Notes under the pieces: model-generated | What the model saw: only the letters and a program-made list of their open reading frames with translations | The model's database searches: none | Told to the model about the DNA's origin: nothing | Assembly: GCA_032719365.1 (NCBI GenBank) | Contig: CM064872.1 | Location: forward strand, 21,863,758 to 21,927,757 | Length of the DNA stretch: 64,000 bases | Source of the DNA: Prinsepia uniflora | Taxonomy: Eukaryota; Streptophyta; Magnoliopsida; Rosales; Rosaceae | Direction: 5' to 3' | Shown here: positions 45,366-57,886 of the stretch, piece after piece | Position numbering within the stretch: position 1 is the stretch's first letter | Layout of the letters: every line of letters starts with the position of its first letter | Made by a program: the position numbers and the translations under genes

Positions 45366-47335
45366 AATGCTCAAAACGTTTGGATTGGATGACATAAGGA
45401 AGTGAAGGAGGGTCGGGATCGTTGGATTTGTGGGGCATGGGCACTAGGGAGGCAAGCTTGAGGTAGGTCCATGACATTTGAAGCATTAAACCCTTTTTTT
45501 CCAGCAACTAAGTCCTTGATGGAATTTGCAAAGATAGGCATATGCTTAAGGATCTTAGAAAAAAGAAGTGTGATTTGAAGCTTTTGCAGATATGAGACAT
45601 TGTTAGACAACTCAAAAGACACCTTCTTAGACATGTTGCTGGGATACTATAGGAGGAACCAAGTTAGGTGTTTGTTGCTTCAAGGTCGTTTCTTTGGGTT
45701 ACCAGGGAAACTGCTTGGTGCTTGGAATTGGTGTCCCAAGGACCTTATCTTGTGGATCCTCCTCTTGAATCTGGTTTTGTGGTGGTTTCATGGCATACCA
45801 TTCATGTAAGTTGCTGGAATTTAGGGACTTGGCCGTGAGTTTTGGACAACAGGGACTTGTGGGTTTGAAGCTTGCTTGCATGGAGTATAAGCTGGGCTAG
45901 GAAGTTCAGTGCCACTCAGGAGGGTGATGACATTAGCCTTGGGTCCATGGGGTGCCTTGGGATTCACCAAAACTTGACTAGGGAACTTACCGAGTTCTCT
46001 TTGATTTAGTTGATTAGAAATCTGTCCAATTTTCCTCTCCAAGTTGGTGATGGCATTCCTAGTCTCATTCATTAAGGAATTGGTGTGTGCTTGATGATTT
46101 CGAGATTCATTCATGAAAGCTGTAGTGGTTTGTGCCATAGTTCCAAGTGCATCCTCTTATGACCTACTCGTGGATCCGTCTAATGTGGGAGTACCTTGGG
46201 ATTGCTTAAGAGGGGTAGGAACCTGAGGTTTCTGGAATCACGGGGGTGGCATTGGATTAACCAAGTTTTGGTGGCTACTCCATCACAAATTCGGATGGTT
46301 CTTCCATCCCTGGTTGTATGCATTGGAGAAAGGATCATTTCGGGGCCTATTAGCATTGTACCCACCAACAAAATTGGCCTCTTCCAAGAGTGTGCATTCA
46401 TTAGAGGAGTGACCTTGAACTGAACATACCTCACAAAGCATGGTGTGCTTAGCCTTCTTGTTGTACAATTGTTTCACCAAATTTCTGAGCTGTGCTATAG
46501 AACCATCCCTTTTCATTAGTTTTGACCAAGGTCCTTGATGAGTGGCCTCGGTAGCCAAACTATTTTTCCCTTTGAGAAATGTTCTTAAAAGAGACTCGGG
46601 CCTCGGTTACAGTGCCATCTAGGATGCCTCGGGATTGAGAATTCACCATAGTACGATCTCCAATCCTAAGTCCTCCATAAAAGTACATCAGAGGTGATGA
46701 TCCTCAATGTTATGGTGATGACAAGCTCGTAGCATCTCATTGAACCGTTCCCAATACTCATAAAAAGCTTCATCATGGAGTTTTCTAGGGTTCATGATCT
46801 TAACGTTTTACTTATTAATCTTCTCAATAAGGTAGTATTGAGTAAGGAACAAACTAGTCAAGTCCCTCCAAATGTGGATGAAGGCGGGTGCTAATGAGTG
46901 GAACCAAGCCTTGCTTGGGTCCTTGAGTGAAAACTTGACTAACCTCAAGAGGATCTCAGATTCATTCATGCCATTGTTACGAAGAGTAGAACATACTTGA
47001 AGGAATTCCTTGATGTGAAGATGAGGATCTTCAACCGAGAATCCATGGAAGGTTGGCAACATATGAATGGTCCCGGAATTGAGCTCGAAGTCGTCCACTA
47101 TGCTTGTGGGAAAGACAAAGGAGAATTGGTCTTCAAGGACATGAGGGGCAACGAAGTCCCGAAGGAACCTAGGAGCAGGTGGAGTGGCAAGGGCACAGTC
47201 TTGTGGATTAGCCATGGCACGAGGACTTGGTACTGGGCTTTCGTGGACAGAAGAGTTCCTTGATGAAGAAGTTGATATGTGGGATGAAGCCTCCATTGAC
47301 GAGCACGTGTCATAAACTAGTACCTTGATAAACAA
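45366..47335 (-). pseudogene. Athila-type gag, fragmented
   Basis: The capsid part is open at 46808-47335 with FVAPHVLEDQFSF, then LHIKEFLQVCSTLR and LRLVKFSLKDPSKAWFHSL, all Athila Gag hallmarks. A zinc knuckle of form C-x2-C-x4-H-x4-C is intact at 46394-46435, followed by YNQGWKNHPN. Next come NLERKIGQISNQLNQRE and an ITLLSG motif (about 46070-45905), then LQITLLFSKILKHMP and IKDLVAGKK (about 45580-45490). Frame changes separate the pieces. No intact polyprotein is possible. Confidence 0.82.
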
Positions 47336-47391
47336 AAGAAAGAAACCGAGTTAGTCAATTCCAAACTATATGGACACCGTTGAGGGACAAG

Positions 47392-47409
47392 TCTCCGAAA
47401 ACGGCGCCA
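47392..47409 (-). other. Athila-type primer-binding site
   Basis: The minus strand reads TGGCGCCGTTTTCGGAGA, 6 bp from the LTR end. Athila/Tat elements use TGGCGCCGTTGCCGGGGA (tRNA-Asp type), so this is a mutated form of that site. Confidence 0.8.
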
Positions 47410-47415
47410 AAAACT

Positions 47416-49173
47416 TGATAGAAATTTTATCGAACAAAAAATTATCATCAATAAACTCTAATGTGATACTTTGCAAGTGCACAAAATCATGTAACAAGTA
47501 TAGTAGGTTTGCAAAGGTCGATCCCTCGAAGACTTGTCTCAACGTGATTCCACTTAATTTAGAACTAAACAACTTAGTTTATTAAGTAAATGCAATTGAG
47601 GATTTAAGATGAAGGTTGTCACAAAATTAAGATGCAAAAAATGAATGTAAAGTAATGAAAACTTGATTGATTCTCGGTTGATTCATTAAGACGAATTAGG
47701 GCTTATTATCCACACTTCCCAATTATAGTTCTCCTTAGATTTCCTTGACCTAAATACTATGCATGTTCTGAATTAAGTGCATGTGGAAGGGTCCGGATAA
47801 GGGTTGCCCCACACCTATTATCCCATTTTAGTTTGAATATTTTAAGCATAATGTCTACTGTAAAACATCTCTTATCAATGGTGCGTGATAATGCAAAGAA
47901 AAAACGAAGAAGATTTAATGACACAACACTATCCCTAGAAAAGTGATGTGTAATTCTAGATTGTCATGAGTTTAGATTATGAATAAGATTCCCCCTCTTA
48001 AACTTGATGTTATAAACTGCAAGATGATATGATGGTCTGTCAAGCAATTACATCGACAATTATGCACAAACAAGGTGATCAAGCTTATAAGCATAAATTG
48101 AGTTCATGAAGCACCATAATCCAACAAATTCAACATGCATAATAATCACAATCAAGATCCAGAAATCTAAGTACCAATTTTCATTCCTAGGGCTTCAAAC
48201 AACCCCAATCCTAAAAGGAACTGCTCACACATAACTAGATTAATCAACATCATAATTGAATGCATAAAAGCGTAAGAGATAAAGGGATTAAGAAACAAAA
48301 ATACTATGAAATAGCATGGTCTAGGAAAAGGGGCTCAAACACTCTTTTTCTCCCAAGCTTCACGTTAACCTTAGCACCAAAAATTGAATCAAAACAATGA
48401 AACTTGTATAAAATTGCAGCTATGTAAGAGTAAGAATTGAGAATAAATTTCGGTAGAGTTTCTGCACCTCGGAAGGTAAAAAAGCCGTCCTTACAATAGG
48501 TGAAAACAATTTATTTATAGACCTCACACCAGCCCTAGCATGAGTCCTAATTAGAATGGAAAACCAATCCTAAACTAGAAAGAAATCCCATAGCCGCAAA
48601 TTCGGCTTTCTTTGTCGTGTGAAGGGTTTCTTGGCTTTCAAGGAATCTTTTTCCTTGTTTCATGCCAATTCAACTTCAACTTTGATTAGGAAATCTTTTA
48701 GTCTTCTTTTCCAAGTCAATCCACATCAATCCAAGTATGAAAATGAGGGGAAATTGGGGTAAGGGATGTCCAAGTTTGACAAGGATAATCAAGTATCCCT
48801 AATCGCATTTTAGAGATGTTTGGAAACTAGCCGCATTTTGGAAGCCGTTGGTACCTTTGATGTGTTTCCTATGTGGTGAGGTGGCACTTTGTTAGTCCTT
48901 GATAAGTCCTTGATAGATTTACTTTGGAAACATCACATTTCATTGCGGATTGATTCATGACTTATTAGTAAAATGGATAAGAAATAACAATCTGCACAAG
49001 CTTGTGTGTGAAATAACAATCTGCACAAGCTTGATAAGTCCTTTCTCTTAACAATCTGCACAAGCTTCACAAGATAAGTCATTTTCTCCTATTGTTTGTA
49101 CAATTATAAACCAAAAGACAAGTAAAATGGATAAGAAATAACATTGAAACAATGCTTAATTCATGACTTATTA
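47416..49173 (-). repeat. Athila-like 5' LTR
   Basis: About 1.76 kb. The end TATCA lies next to the primer site, and the start TAATAAGTCATG matches the truncated 3' LTR start. A minus-strand TATA box, CTATAAATAA, lies at 48511-48520. The first 350 bp contain GACAAG-type and CAATCTGCACAAGCTT direct repeats near 48990-49070. The right boundary is inferred from partner alignment only. Confidence 0.6.
48511..48520 (-). promoter_or_regulatory. TATA box of Athila-like 5' LTR
   Basis: Minus-strand CTATAAATAA, homologous in place to TATAAATA at 37673-37680 of the plus-oriented LTR. Confidence 0.5.
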
Positions 49174-49734
49174 GTAATCAAGGTAATGAAGGTAGGATTT
49201 CATGATTGGTTAGGTATGTGCACTTATTGGCATGTTGACATGGTAAGTGGATGATGATGTCGCTTATATATATATATATATATTGGTTAGGAGTTGAGTA
49301 AATAATGTTATTGTTGATTTGGATTTGCATATGTCAAAGTGTCGGTTTTGTGTATGAAATTAATCTATGTTTTTCAGGTACAAATTGACATAAGCATTCG
49401 CATTTAAATTCTTAGTTGTTAAACGTAACTTCGGTTACATACTTTTAAACCCCCCGTTATCTTTATTCTTTCTACTAACCATTTTCAATGTCCCTCAATT
49501 TCCCAGTCCAGAACAATCCATATTTACCAAAGCTACATCTATTAAAAAAAAAGGGTTTTAAATTGAGCAATGCATTAATGGAGTGTTAATAACTAGATCT
49601 TGCATAAGCGAATCAATATCTCTTGTCTCACAAGCACCAAGGCTAATTTTAGTATTTTATGTTGTTTGTCAGATACAACATTAGGTGTGATAATCAAAAT
49701 GATTTAAAAGTGGGTCCTATCACTCTCTGCCGCG
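49174..49734. other. AT-rich flank, no gene seen
   Basis: Low-complexity DNA with an alternating TA run at about 49265-49283. No reading frame of note and no similarity to the LTR families is visible. Confidence 0.45.
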
Positions 49735-50793
49735 CCGCGCATGCAGGCGCGCCACCACGCAGTCGTGTATGCATAGATGATAATTACTGTTGTTTGCAAC
49801 ACGTGGATGCTAGGTGACATCCACGTGGATGCCAGTCGACTACCAAGTAGACACCATGTAGCTACCATGTCATTGTGACATCAACGTCACACTAGCTCAT
49901 CGCCTATCTTTCGACGGGTCGACCTGTAGGTCTGCAACCCAGTTCCGACTCGAAATCTCAACCTGATTCCAATTATTTTTCATTTCAAGTCCAAACTAGA
50001 ATCTGATTCCTCCATACTACTTAAATCAACCCAAAACCCAGATTATCCTTTCAATTTTAAGAAAAATCATGTTGATTCCTCGAACCAAGCTTGGTATGTC
50101 TCGGCCATGCTTTGCACTCAGTCTAAGGTTCATCAAATGTCCAATTTCTTTGAGTTTTGACATGGTTTTGATTGCAAAAGCTCAGGGAAAACTATTGTCG
50201 CCTTGGTTTGAAGCTTCAACGTCCAGAACACAAAAACAAACTTCAAAGGGTACAAAGTTTTCCTAGTTTTATGGGTTCCAACTCAGTCCCTATCTTCCTT
50301 TCCCTTCTCATTCTTTCCCTCAGTCTCTTCTACTTTTTTGCTCTCTTGATTTACCTAGCGTGTAGGTAGAAGTAAGAAGGAAATTGTGGTTATGGTCCAT
50401 CGAGTCCAAGACCACAAGAAAATGGGGGGATAAGGATCAAGCTTAATTATTTAGGGAGGTTGGGATGGGGGAACATATCAATCATCCAACAAACTTGGAA
50501 AGATATTTGTGAATACTTACAAACAAACAACTCCATTAAGAGCCCATACTTAAAATGACGTGTAAAAATGTAATTTGAAAAATTGTTTTAGACCCGTAAG
50601 TCCATAATATTGAATCTAAATCCGACGTGCCACCTGTCCACGTAAACAAAATCCCGAGATCTACATAAGAATTCTATGTAGACATGAAACAAGTTCCTGA
50701 AACCAAAAATCAAAGTTTGTGCAATAAATACAGATAAGGAAAATTATCACTTTCCCTTAATTATTTTTTTAACAAAATTCCGACTCATTTCAA
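49735..50793 (-). repeat. LTR remnant of a second chromovirus-like element
   Basis: The right end, CCGACTCATTTCA, is a worn form of the superfamily terminus. The segment near 49910-49945, with CGGGTCGACCTGTAGGTCTGCAACCC, equals the ACGGGTCC...AACCCG block of other LTRs. The GC-rich CGCGCC block at 49728-49755 also matches. The left part is missing. Worn palindromes (for example ACATCCACGTGGATGC near 49818-49833) lie within. Confidence 0.5.
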
Positions 50794-51525
50794 TCTATCC
50801 CCCTTTAACGAAATTTGTCCTTAAAATTCAAGCATTTCCATCAAATAGATGTGGATATTGTGTCACATCAGTGCCTTGAGCTCCCACGTGGCCTCATCCA
50901 CATCATGATTGCTCTACATAACCTTTACCAGGGGAATATTCATCTGATGTAGCACCTTGTCTATCTAATCCAAGATCTGTATAAACTGCACACTAAAACT
51001 CAATATCCTCACTAAGTTGAACTGGTTGCTTCCTTAACCCTTAAGACTTGTTAAAAAAATACTTTTGTATTATAGAAACAGGAAACATCTCACGAACTCC
51101 TGAGAGCTCCGGAGGCAAAGTAACCATGTACGCCATTGGGACTATCCCCTCTATAATCGCGTAGGGTCCAATATACCTAGGACTCAACTTCCCACGGCTA
51201 CACAACCATTCAATACCATTCCATGTGGATAAATTCAAAAAAAAAAACCCCCATCCCAACTTGAAAATCAAGGTCTATGATCCAACGATCTAGATAACTT
51301 TTTTGACAATCTTCAGCTACCAACCCTTTCCGGATAATCTTGATCTTTTTCGCTGTTATGTTCCTAATCTTAGGTGTTAGTAATCTCTTCTCCTCACCTT
51401 ATTTCAAGAAATAGGTGTCCTACGATATCGCCCAATATAGTATCTCGAAAGAAACCATCTGATACTAGATCGAAAATTCTTATTGTAGGCGAATTCCATC
51501 AATGCCAAGTGTGTGACACTTCATG
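50794..51525 (-). pseudogene. Chromovirus-like integrase C-terminal remnant
   Basis: On the minus strand the relic starts near 51510 with an LALMEFAYNKNF-like motif, the end of the integrase core. Next comes RGKLSPRYIGPYAIIEGI, then PPELSGVREMFPVSIIQKYF (open frame 51041-51271). IPLVKVM and DVDEATWEL follow at about 50930-50890, the Tekay/Del-type C-terminal module. A polypurine tract AAAGGGGGATAG precedes the LTR. Nonsense and frameshift mutations are scattered. RT and RNase H are missing. Confidence 0.78.
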
Positions 51526-52160
51526 AAACCAGTCTCGAAAGAATCACAGTATCGCTCAGGGTAGTCGACAGTGGAAAATAGTTCAAAGAATAAATCCAAA
51601 TTGAATTTAAAACAAATCATTGACCTTGAAATCCAAGTCAAAATATTTCCAAATTGGGTCTAAACCCAAAACACTATTTCCACAAAACATAAAACAAGTG
51701 CCCAAAATTATAAGCCGAATAATTATTTCAGAAACCATAAATCATCATATCACAATCAGCAACATTTAGAATAATTATTCAAACCATTTCCATCTATATT
51801 GTATAACAAAACAGTTAAAATAGTTTAATATGCATCCATCACAGTTTTTTAAAAAAAATGTCCACTCACAATCTGTCTACTCTAATCCCAAGTTGTGCAC
51901 TCCTCTAACGTCGACAACACTAGGTGGTAACCCATCACAGCTGCTATGGCGCACCTATCACAACCACGGACGTTGCGAAGGAAACGTATTGCACTGAATA
52001 CCGCACCCATAAAGCTACATAATGTATCATCTGAGATTACTACAAGGATCCTACATCAAAGGTGAACAACATTGGCGCAATCCATATCATTTTTTTGTTT
52101 CCATTGATAAATTGTCTTCAACACTTGATATTTTACATAGACAGTTTTGCATGGCATCGG
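51526..52160. repeat. LTR-like fragment and unassigned junction
   Basis: The part 51545-51900 matches the old LTR at 25195-25333 and beyond, with CCACAAAACATAAAAC and GTCCACTCACAATCTG. After 51900 the similarity ends, and about 250 bp up to the satellite have no recognisable content. Confidence 0.45.
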
Positions 52161-53790
52161 AAACATCTAAGCCTTCGCCACGTGAAGCATTCCAAGACTT
52201 CTCTACCCGAATCAATCCAAGCCTAAGAAATCCAAGCCTTAGCCAAGCGAAGCACTCTAAGCCTTTGCCATGCAAAGCACTTCAAGTCTTCGCCATGCGA
52301 AGTACTCCAAGTCTTCGCCATGCGAAGCACTCCAAGTCTTCGCCATGCGAAGCACTCCAAGCCTTCTCCATGTGAAGCACTCCAAGCTTTCGTCATGTGA
52401 AGTGCTCTAAACCGTCTTATAAGAAGCATCCAAACCCTCGCCAAGCGAAACACTCTAAGCCTTCTCCACACGAAGAACTCCAAGCCTTTGCCAAGCGAAG
52501 CACTCAAAGCCTTTTCCAAGCGAAGCACTCAAAGTCTTCGCCATTGGAGGCATTCCAAGCTTTCTCAGAAGAAGCATCTAAGCCTTCGACATACGAAGTA
52601 CCCTAAGCCTTCTCGTAAGAAGCATCTAAGCCTTCGCCACGTGAGCACTCTAAACCTTCTCATAAGGAGCTTTTAAGCCTTCGCCATGTGAAACACTCTA
52701 AGCCTTTTCATAAGAAGCACCTAAACCTTCATCATGCGAGGCACTCTAAGTCTTTCCCATGCGACACACTCCAAGCCTTCTCACGAGAAGTATCCAAACC
52801 TTCACCACGCGAAGCACTCCAAGCCTTCTCACGAGAAGCATCTAAGCCTATGCCACGCTAAGCACTCTAAACATTCTCATAGGAAGCATCTATGCCTTGT
52901 CATAAGAAGCACCTAAGCCTTCGCCATGCGAAGCACCTAATTATTTTCCTTGCGAAGCACTCCAAGCCTTCACCACACGAAGGACTCCAAGTCTTCGCCA
53001 TACGAAGGACTCCAAGCCTTTGCACGATAAGTGTCCAAGCCTCTACACGAGAAGTGTCCAAGCCTTTTCCATGTGAAGCACTCCAAGCCTTCTCATAAGA
53101 AGCATCCAATCCTTCGCACTTGAAACACTCTAAGCCTCCTCATAAGAAGCATCTAAGCCTTTTCCATATGAAGCATTCCAAGCCTTCACCATGCGAGGCA
53201 CTCCAAGCTTTCTCATAAGCAGGATCTAAGCATTAGCCACTAGAAGGGCTCTAAGCCATCTCATAAAAAGAAACTATGCCTTCACCATGCGAAGCATTCT
53301 AAGCATTCTCACAAAAAGCATCCAAGCCTTCGCCCGTGAAGCATTTTAAGCATTCCCCTGTTGAATCATTAAAGCCTTTACTAGTTGAATCGCCAAGCCT
53401 TCACCCAACGAAGTGTCCACGTTTTCAACCATCGAAGCATCAACACCTTTGTGCATGAAGAATCAGCACCTTCTGCCAACGGAGCAGCCAAGCCAACTCC
53501 CCACGAGGTGTCAACATCTCCTCCCAACAAAGCATCAACATATTCGCCCAACGAAGCATCAACATCTTCAACCTTCAAAGCAGTAACACCATCGTGCATG
53601 AAGAACTAGCACCTTCAGCCAACAAAGTAGCCAATATTTCGCTCGACAAAGTGCTAACACCTTCGACCCGTGAAGCGTCTCAACACCTTCTTCTACCGAA
53701 GCATCTTCATCTACGAAGCACCAATGCCTTCACCTACTGAAGCATTAACGACTATGTTCATGAAGCAGCAATGTCTTTTCCTAGCAAAGA
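52161..53790. repeat. ~25-bp palindromic minisatellite, left block
   Basis: Degenerate tandem units of about 24-27 bp with core AAGCCTTCGCCATGCGAAGC. Two exact units at 52288 and 52313 give a 25-bp period. Most units contain a small hairpin whose arms vary together: CTTCGC/GCGAAG, CTTTGC/GCAAAG, CTTCTC/GAGAAG, CTTCT/AGAAG. Repetitive reading frames in several phases are a by-product. The array continues at 56477 beyond an inserted solo LTR. Roughly 60 or more units are present here. Confidence 0.88.
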
Positions 53791-56476
53791 TGTGACGCCC
53801 CGGAAATTCGAAAAAGGAAAATTTGGAAATTTTGAAGGAAAATGACGATTTTGCCCTTGGAATTAGGCGAAAAGTTGACTTTTGATCGGAACCATATTTG
53901 GACTTTCCGAGAGTACCGTTGAATAGGTCTCGGGACGCTGAATCCATAGACAGGCGCCACGCGTCAATCGGAGTCCGAACGAAAAACTTATGGGTCTAGA
54001 ACGAGGAGGGGTATTTTGGTAATTAACCATAAAAAAGGGCATTTTAGTCTTTAACGGTGCAAAATTTGTCCTTTTGTTAGGACTGATGATTCAGTCAATT
54101 AAATGACTCATGCAGCTGATGAACTGACACTTGTCACTCTAAGAAGAAGATGAGTGGCTGGAATTGATGATGAAGCATGTATGATGGACGGGTGGGATTG
54201 AAACTGAGAAACACAAACAATTCGTGTGCAGATGTGTGCATTCTTTCAAACCAAAAACAGAGACCATATGTCCATACAAGCCAGCTGAAATTCTCCTTTG
54301 TTTTCATGACAATTAAGACGAATTGAGAGAGTTCAAGTGAGGGATTAAAGGGATACAAAGGAGGGAGGAAACACTGCACACCATGGAACCCGACTTCATA
54401 CGTTTTCATTCCCTTTGATTTTGGGTTTGTCAAACCAGTCACCATTTGATCCAACTGACCTTGAATTGAGTTTCCTGAGCTCAAGGCGAGCTGAACCCAA
54501 TCAAAAACGACGGTAATTGGTGACGTTTTGATCAAGAACAGACCTTGTGGGATTTCGAATTTTCGAAGATAGAGTCGTGAGATTTGAGGAGTTAAACAAT
54601 GAAATTGGACTTGGAAGTATGTTTCTATGATTCCTACGAAGCTTCTGCGTGAATCAATTTCACGAATTTGATAGAAATTGGTTGAATTCCATGATGAACA
54701 GTCATGGCGGGTTCTTTGATTTTTCAAACTCAAAGTCGACGGGATGAAGGTAAGAATTGTTGTAAGTCGAATTACAGACCTGCAATTGGATTTATGACGA
54801 TGCAATTAGAGTAATTAATTGAAGGATTTAACTGGGAATGGACAGGATCCCAGTCGTGTTGCATCGCGGGCTAGCCGGACCCGTTTACCAGGTAAACGGG
54901 CGAAGGAGATCACTGTTCATGGCTACTGTTCACGGCGCGTGGACTCACGCGCAGCCACTCACGGCGGCCCGTGAGGGGGAATCCTGAGGTGAGTTCAACA
55001 TGAAACTTGTCCTATTTAATGTAACAGACATATTTGGTTTTGGTTGCGAGTCAATCGGACGCCGTCTCGATAATGTTTCGAGGGTCCGAAGGTTTATGTT
55101 ACGTATTAAATTAATATTAAATTTCCAGAAAATTATGATAAATTAATATGATGATAATTAGGTCCCTAGTGACCCTAAGGGATGATTTTGGATAGGATTC
55201 GGGATTCCCGGCAAGTATCAGAAATTACGGAAACGCGTGCAGCTCGGGAAGCGAGCGGGTTTGGACGGTGTGTGAGTGGACGTTTGTTTTATAAATTGAT
55301 ATGCATGCATAGTTAAATGTTTTCCATGATTGATTGCATAAATTGACTTACAATGATGTCCTGATGATGTGGCATGATTATGTGTGATTTAATGAATATT
55401 TTAATCGGTCTTTCGGGCACGTTTTTCGAGGAAATGTACAAATGGTATTTTGGGCTAGGCCCGCAGTCAAAAAGTTATTCAAATGATGTTTTGACTAAAT
55501 TGGTGAGTCAAGGATGATTTTTGGATTATTATAATGTTTTCGATATGATTTTACGGATTTACGTATAAATGCTATTTGGGCTTGAGTCCCGGTTGGTAAC
55601 GATTTTGACTTGGTTGGAAGTCAAGGATTTGATTGAGATTTTTGGGGATATAATCCCGGATGGTTTTCATTGTGATTGTGATTGTGAATACCCAGACGGT
55701 CGAAGCTAGGGGTGATCCCAGACGACCGAAGCTCGGGGATATGATATGATTGTGATTGGTCCCAGGCAGCCGAGGCTCGGGGTGTTCCCAGACGGCTGGT
55801 ACTCGGGGTGAGATATTTTCCCAGATAGCCGAGGCTTGGGGTGTTCCCAGACGGCTAAAACTCGGGGTGATGCGTGCTGGGGCAGTCGGAGCTCGGGGTG
55901 ACTTCCCAGACGACTGAGGCACGGGTTATGGCCTACGCGTAGTGCCGGTGTGACAGTGTAATGGTTTGTACACTTGTGAATAATGCGGATTGATTGATTG
56001 ATTGAGTAATTGATTGTGACCTTGTGCATGGTACTGTTTGATGTTGATTGTGATTACGTACTGGTATTGAGTACGAGTTCTGGTCTGTATGGCCAGGTGA
56101 TTATGTGTTCGTATGTTTTGGCCTGAGAGCTGGAATTTAACTTGTTATGTGGTTTGGCTGGAAGGCCAGTGTTGGTGTTTCATATGGTTTTCTCTTTGCA
56201 TGCAGGTTTGATAAACTGGAGGGTAAACAATGTGTTTTGATAAATATGTTTTAACGAATATATTTTTGTCCACTTACACCTTTCTGTTTTTGATGACCCT
56301 CGAGGCCGTGGCACCACGTTCGGGGTTGATCTCGAGGCGGAGGCATGAGCGGAAATCAACGCAGTTATCCCTTGTCTGATAAGTACTGAAGGATCGTTCC
56401 GGGACTTCAGTTGACTTGTCAGACGGGAGCAGGACCGGGCACAGTTATCGAGGTCCAGTTGGGACGGGTCTTGTCA
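53791..56476 (+). repeat. Solo LTR inserted in the minisatellite, AAAGA duplication
   Basis: The 2,686-bp LTR starts TGTGACGCCCCGG and ends GGGACGGGTCTTGTCA. The duplication AAAGA lies at 53786-53790 and 56477-56481. The bracket repeats are TGTGAGTGGAC (55272-55282) and GTCCACTTACA (56268-56278, one mismatch). Between them, 55688-55925 holds about eight diverged CCCAGACGGC...CTCGGGG units. A 223-codon antisense reading frame (54134-54805) has no known domain and is not called. The TGACGT pair is absent, so this is a distinct subfamily. Confidence 0.9.
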
Positions 56477-56895
56477 AAAGAATCAATATCCATGCCTACA
56501 GAAGCATCAACATCTTCGCCCAGAAAAGCATCAATTCCTTTCGCCAGCTAAGTATCCACACCTTTATCCGTGAAGCATCAACACCTTTGCCCTGCGAATA
56601 AGCGATGCCTCCCTCCAACAAAGCATCAAGTACTTTTCTTGCAAAGCATCAATGCCTTCGGTTCGTGAAGTAGTCAAGCCTTCACGCATGAAGCAATGTA
56701 TTCGTTCGCAAAATATCAAAGCCTTTGCTCCGAGAAGCATCAAAAACTTTGTTCGTGAAAGAAATAATGCCTCCAACTTGCAACCTATAAACACTTGCAT
56801 CTTGTTAAGCACCAAACCCTTCCACCAACGAAGCACTCAAAGACTTCACCTACAAAGGACTCTAAGCACCTTTACAAAGGGAAAAGTATAGCCTT
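56477..56895. repeat. Palindromic minisatellite, right block
   Basis: It resumes the units of the left block (GAAGCATCAACACCTT types) after the AAAGA duplication, then decays into single-copy DNA near 56895. The units here are more diverged than in the centre of the left block. Confidence 0.8.
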
Positions 56896-57294
56896 CACCT
56901 CAACGAACTAAGTCATCACCTCAAACAACTTACAAAAGTATACTTAACGACTAGGTTCAATTCAGTTAACCAGCAATGAGGTACATACTACTCAAGAACA
57001 ATCCCAAGAATCTATCACTCATACCTAACAAATGGAATTGCTAGAATTGGAAAAGCTACTAAAGATCGGTTCCCAACCCCACCAAAGGAAACAATAGAGG
57101 GTCATGATATGACAAATCTTATGCAATTGTCTTAGTGCGCGAGGGTCGACTAGGAGTTTCAGCACATAACTTCGAAGTTCATTCGAATGTACCAAGATCA
57201 AATTTCACTTCCTTTAAGAGAGCGTGTTGACGTTGAAAAGGTATGGAAGTCAGCTTTCCAACCCCACCAACCTCACTTAATTCGGAGTTAAAAC
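56896..57294. other. Unassigned, no gene seen
   Basis: About 400 bp of mixed-composition DNA between two repeat blocks. No coding motif, no LTR marker. Confidence 0.4.
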
Positions 57295-57886
57295 AAAGTC
57301 AAAAGACCAAAATTAGTACATAAAAGTCAAATCTGCCGAGAATCACAAAACACTCGTAAAATGGAAGGCTTATATTAATAATGATTAAAGAAGTTGGCAA
57401 TTCACAAGTTGAATGCTCAAGAATTTATTAACCGCTAAGATATAGCTACAAGCCAATAAGAACCGTGAAGCTCGTCACCAAGACTAACATGACCTCAGAG
57501 TCTATCCGTCAACTTGTGAGCTTTAACCTTGGAGGCCTTCGATAGCTCCATCATAGACTTTCGGTGACATATCATCTATGGCCTTCTTACAAAGTCAAAA
57601 GACCAAAATTAGTACATAAAAGTCAAATCTGCCGAGAATCACAAAACACTCGTAAAATGGAAGGCTTATATTAATAATGATTAAAGAAGTTGGCAATTCA
57701 CAAGTTGAATGCTCAAGAATTTATTAACCGCTAAGATATAGCTACAAGCCAATAAGAACCGTGAAGCTCATCACCAAGACTAACACGACCTCAGAGTCTA
57801 TCCGTCAACTTGTGAGCTTTAACCTTGGAGGCCTTCGATAGCTCCATCATAGACTTTCGGTGACATATCATCTATGGCCTTCTTCA
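57295..57886 (+). repeat. 296-bp tandem direct duplication
   Basis: The unit 57295-57590 starts AAAGTCAAAAGACC and recurs at 57591-57886 with only a few base changes by eye. The near identity shows a recent duplication. No coding content is seen. Confidence 0.92.

Noticed and set aside
52022..53098. Several repetitive reading frames rich in Ala, Lys, Ser, Pro and His in both strands.
   Set aside because: They arise in several phases from the ~25-bp satellite, so they reflect repeat periodicity, not a repeat protein.
52161..53790. Possible CRISPR-like array of short palindromic repeats.
   Set aside because: The units are contiguous and degenerate, without unique spacers of constant length, and the context is a plant genome. 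It is a minisatellite.
54134..54805. A 223-codon open frame on the minus strand, the longest frame outside the copia gag-pol.
   Set aside because: It lies wholly inside the solo LTR 53791-56476, antisense to it, and has no recognisable domain or composition of a real protein. Long chance frames are expected in LTRs of this size.
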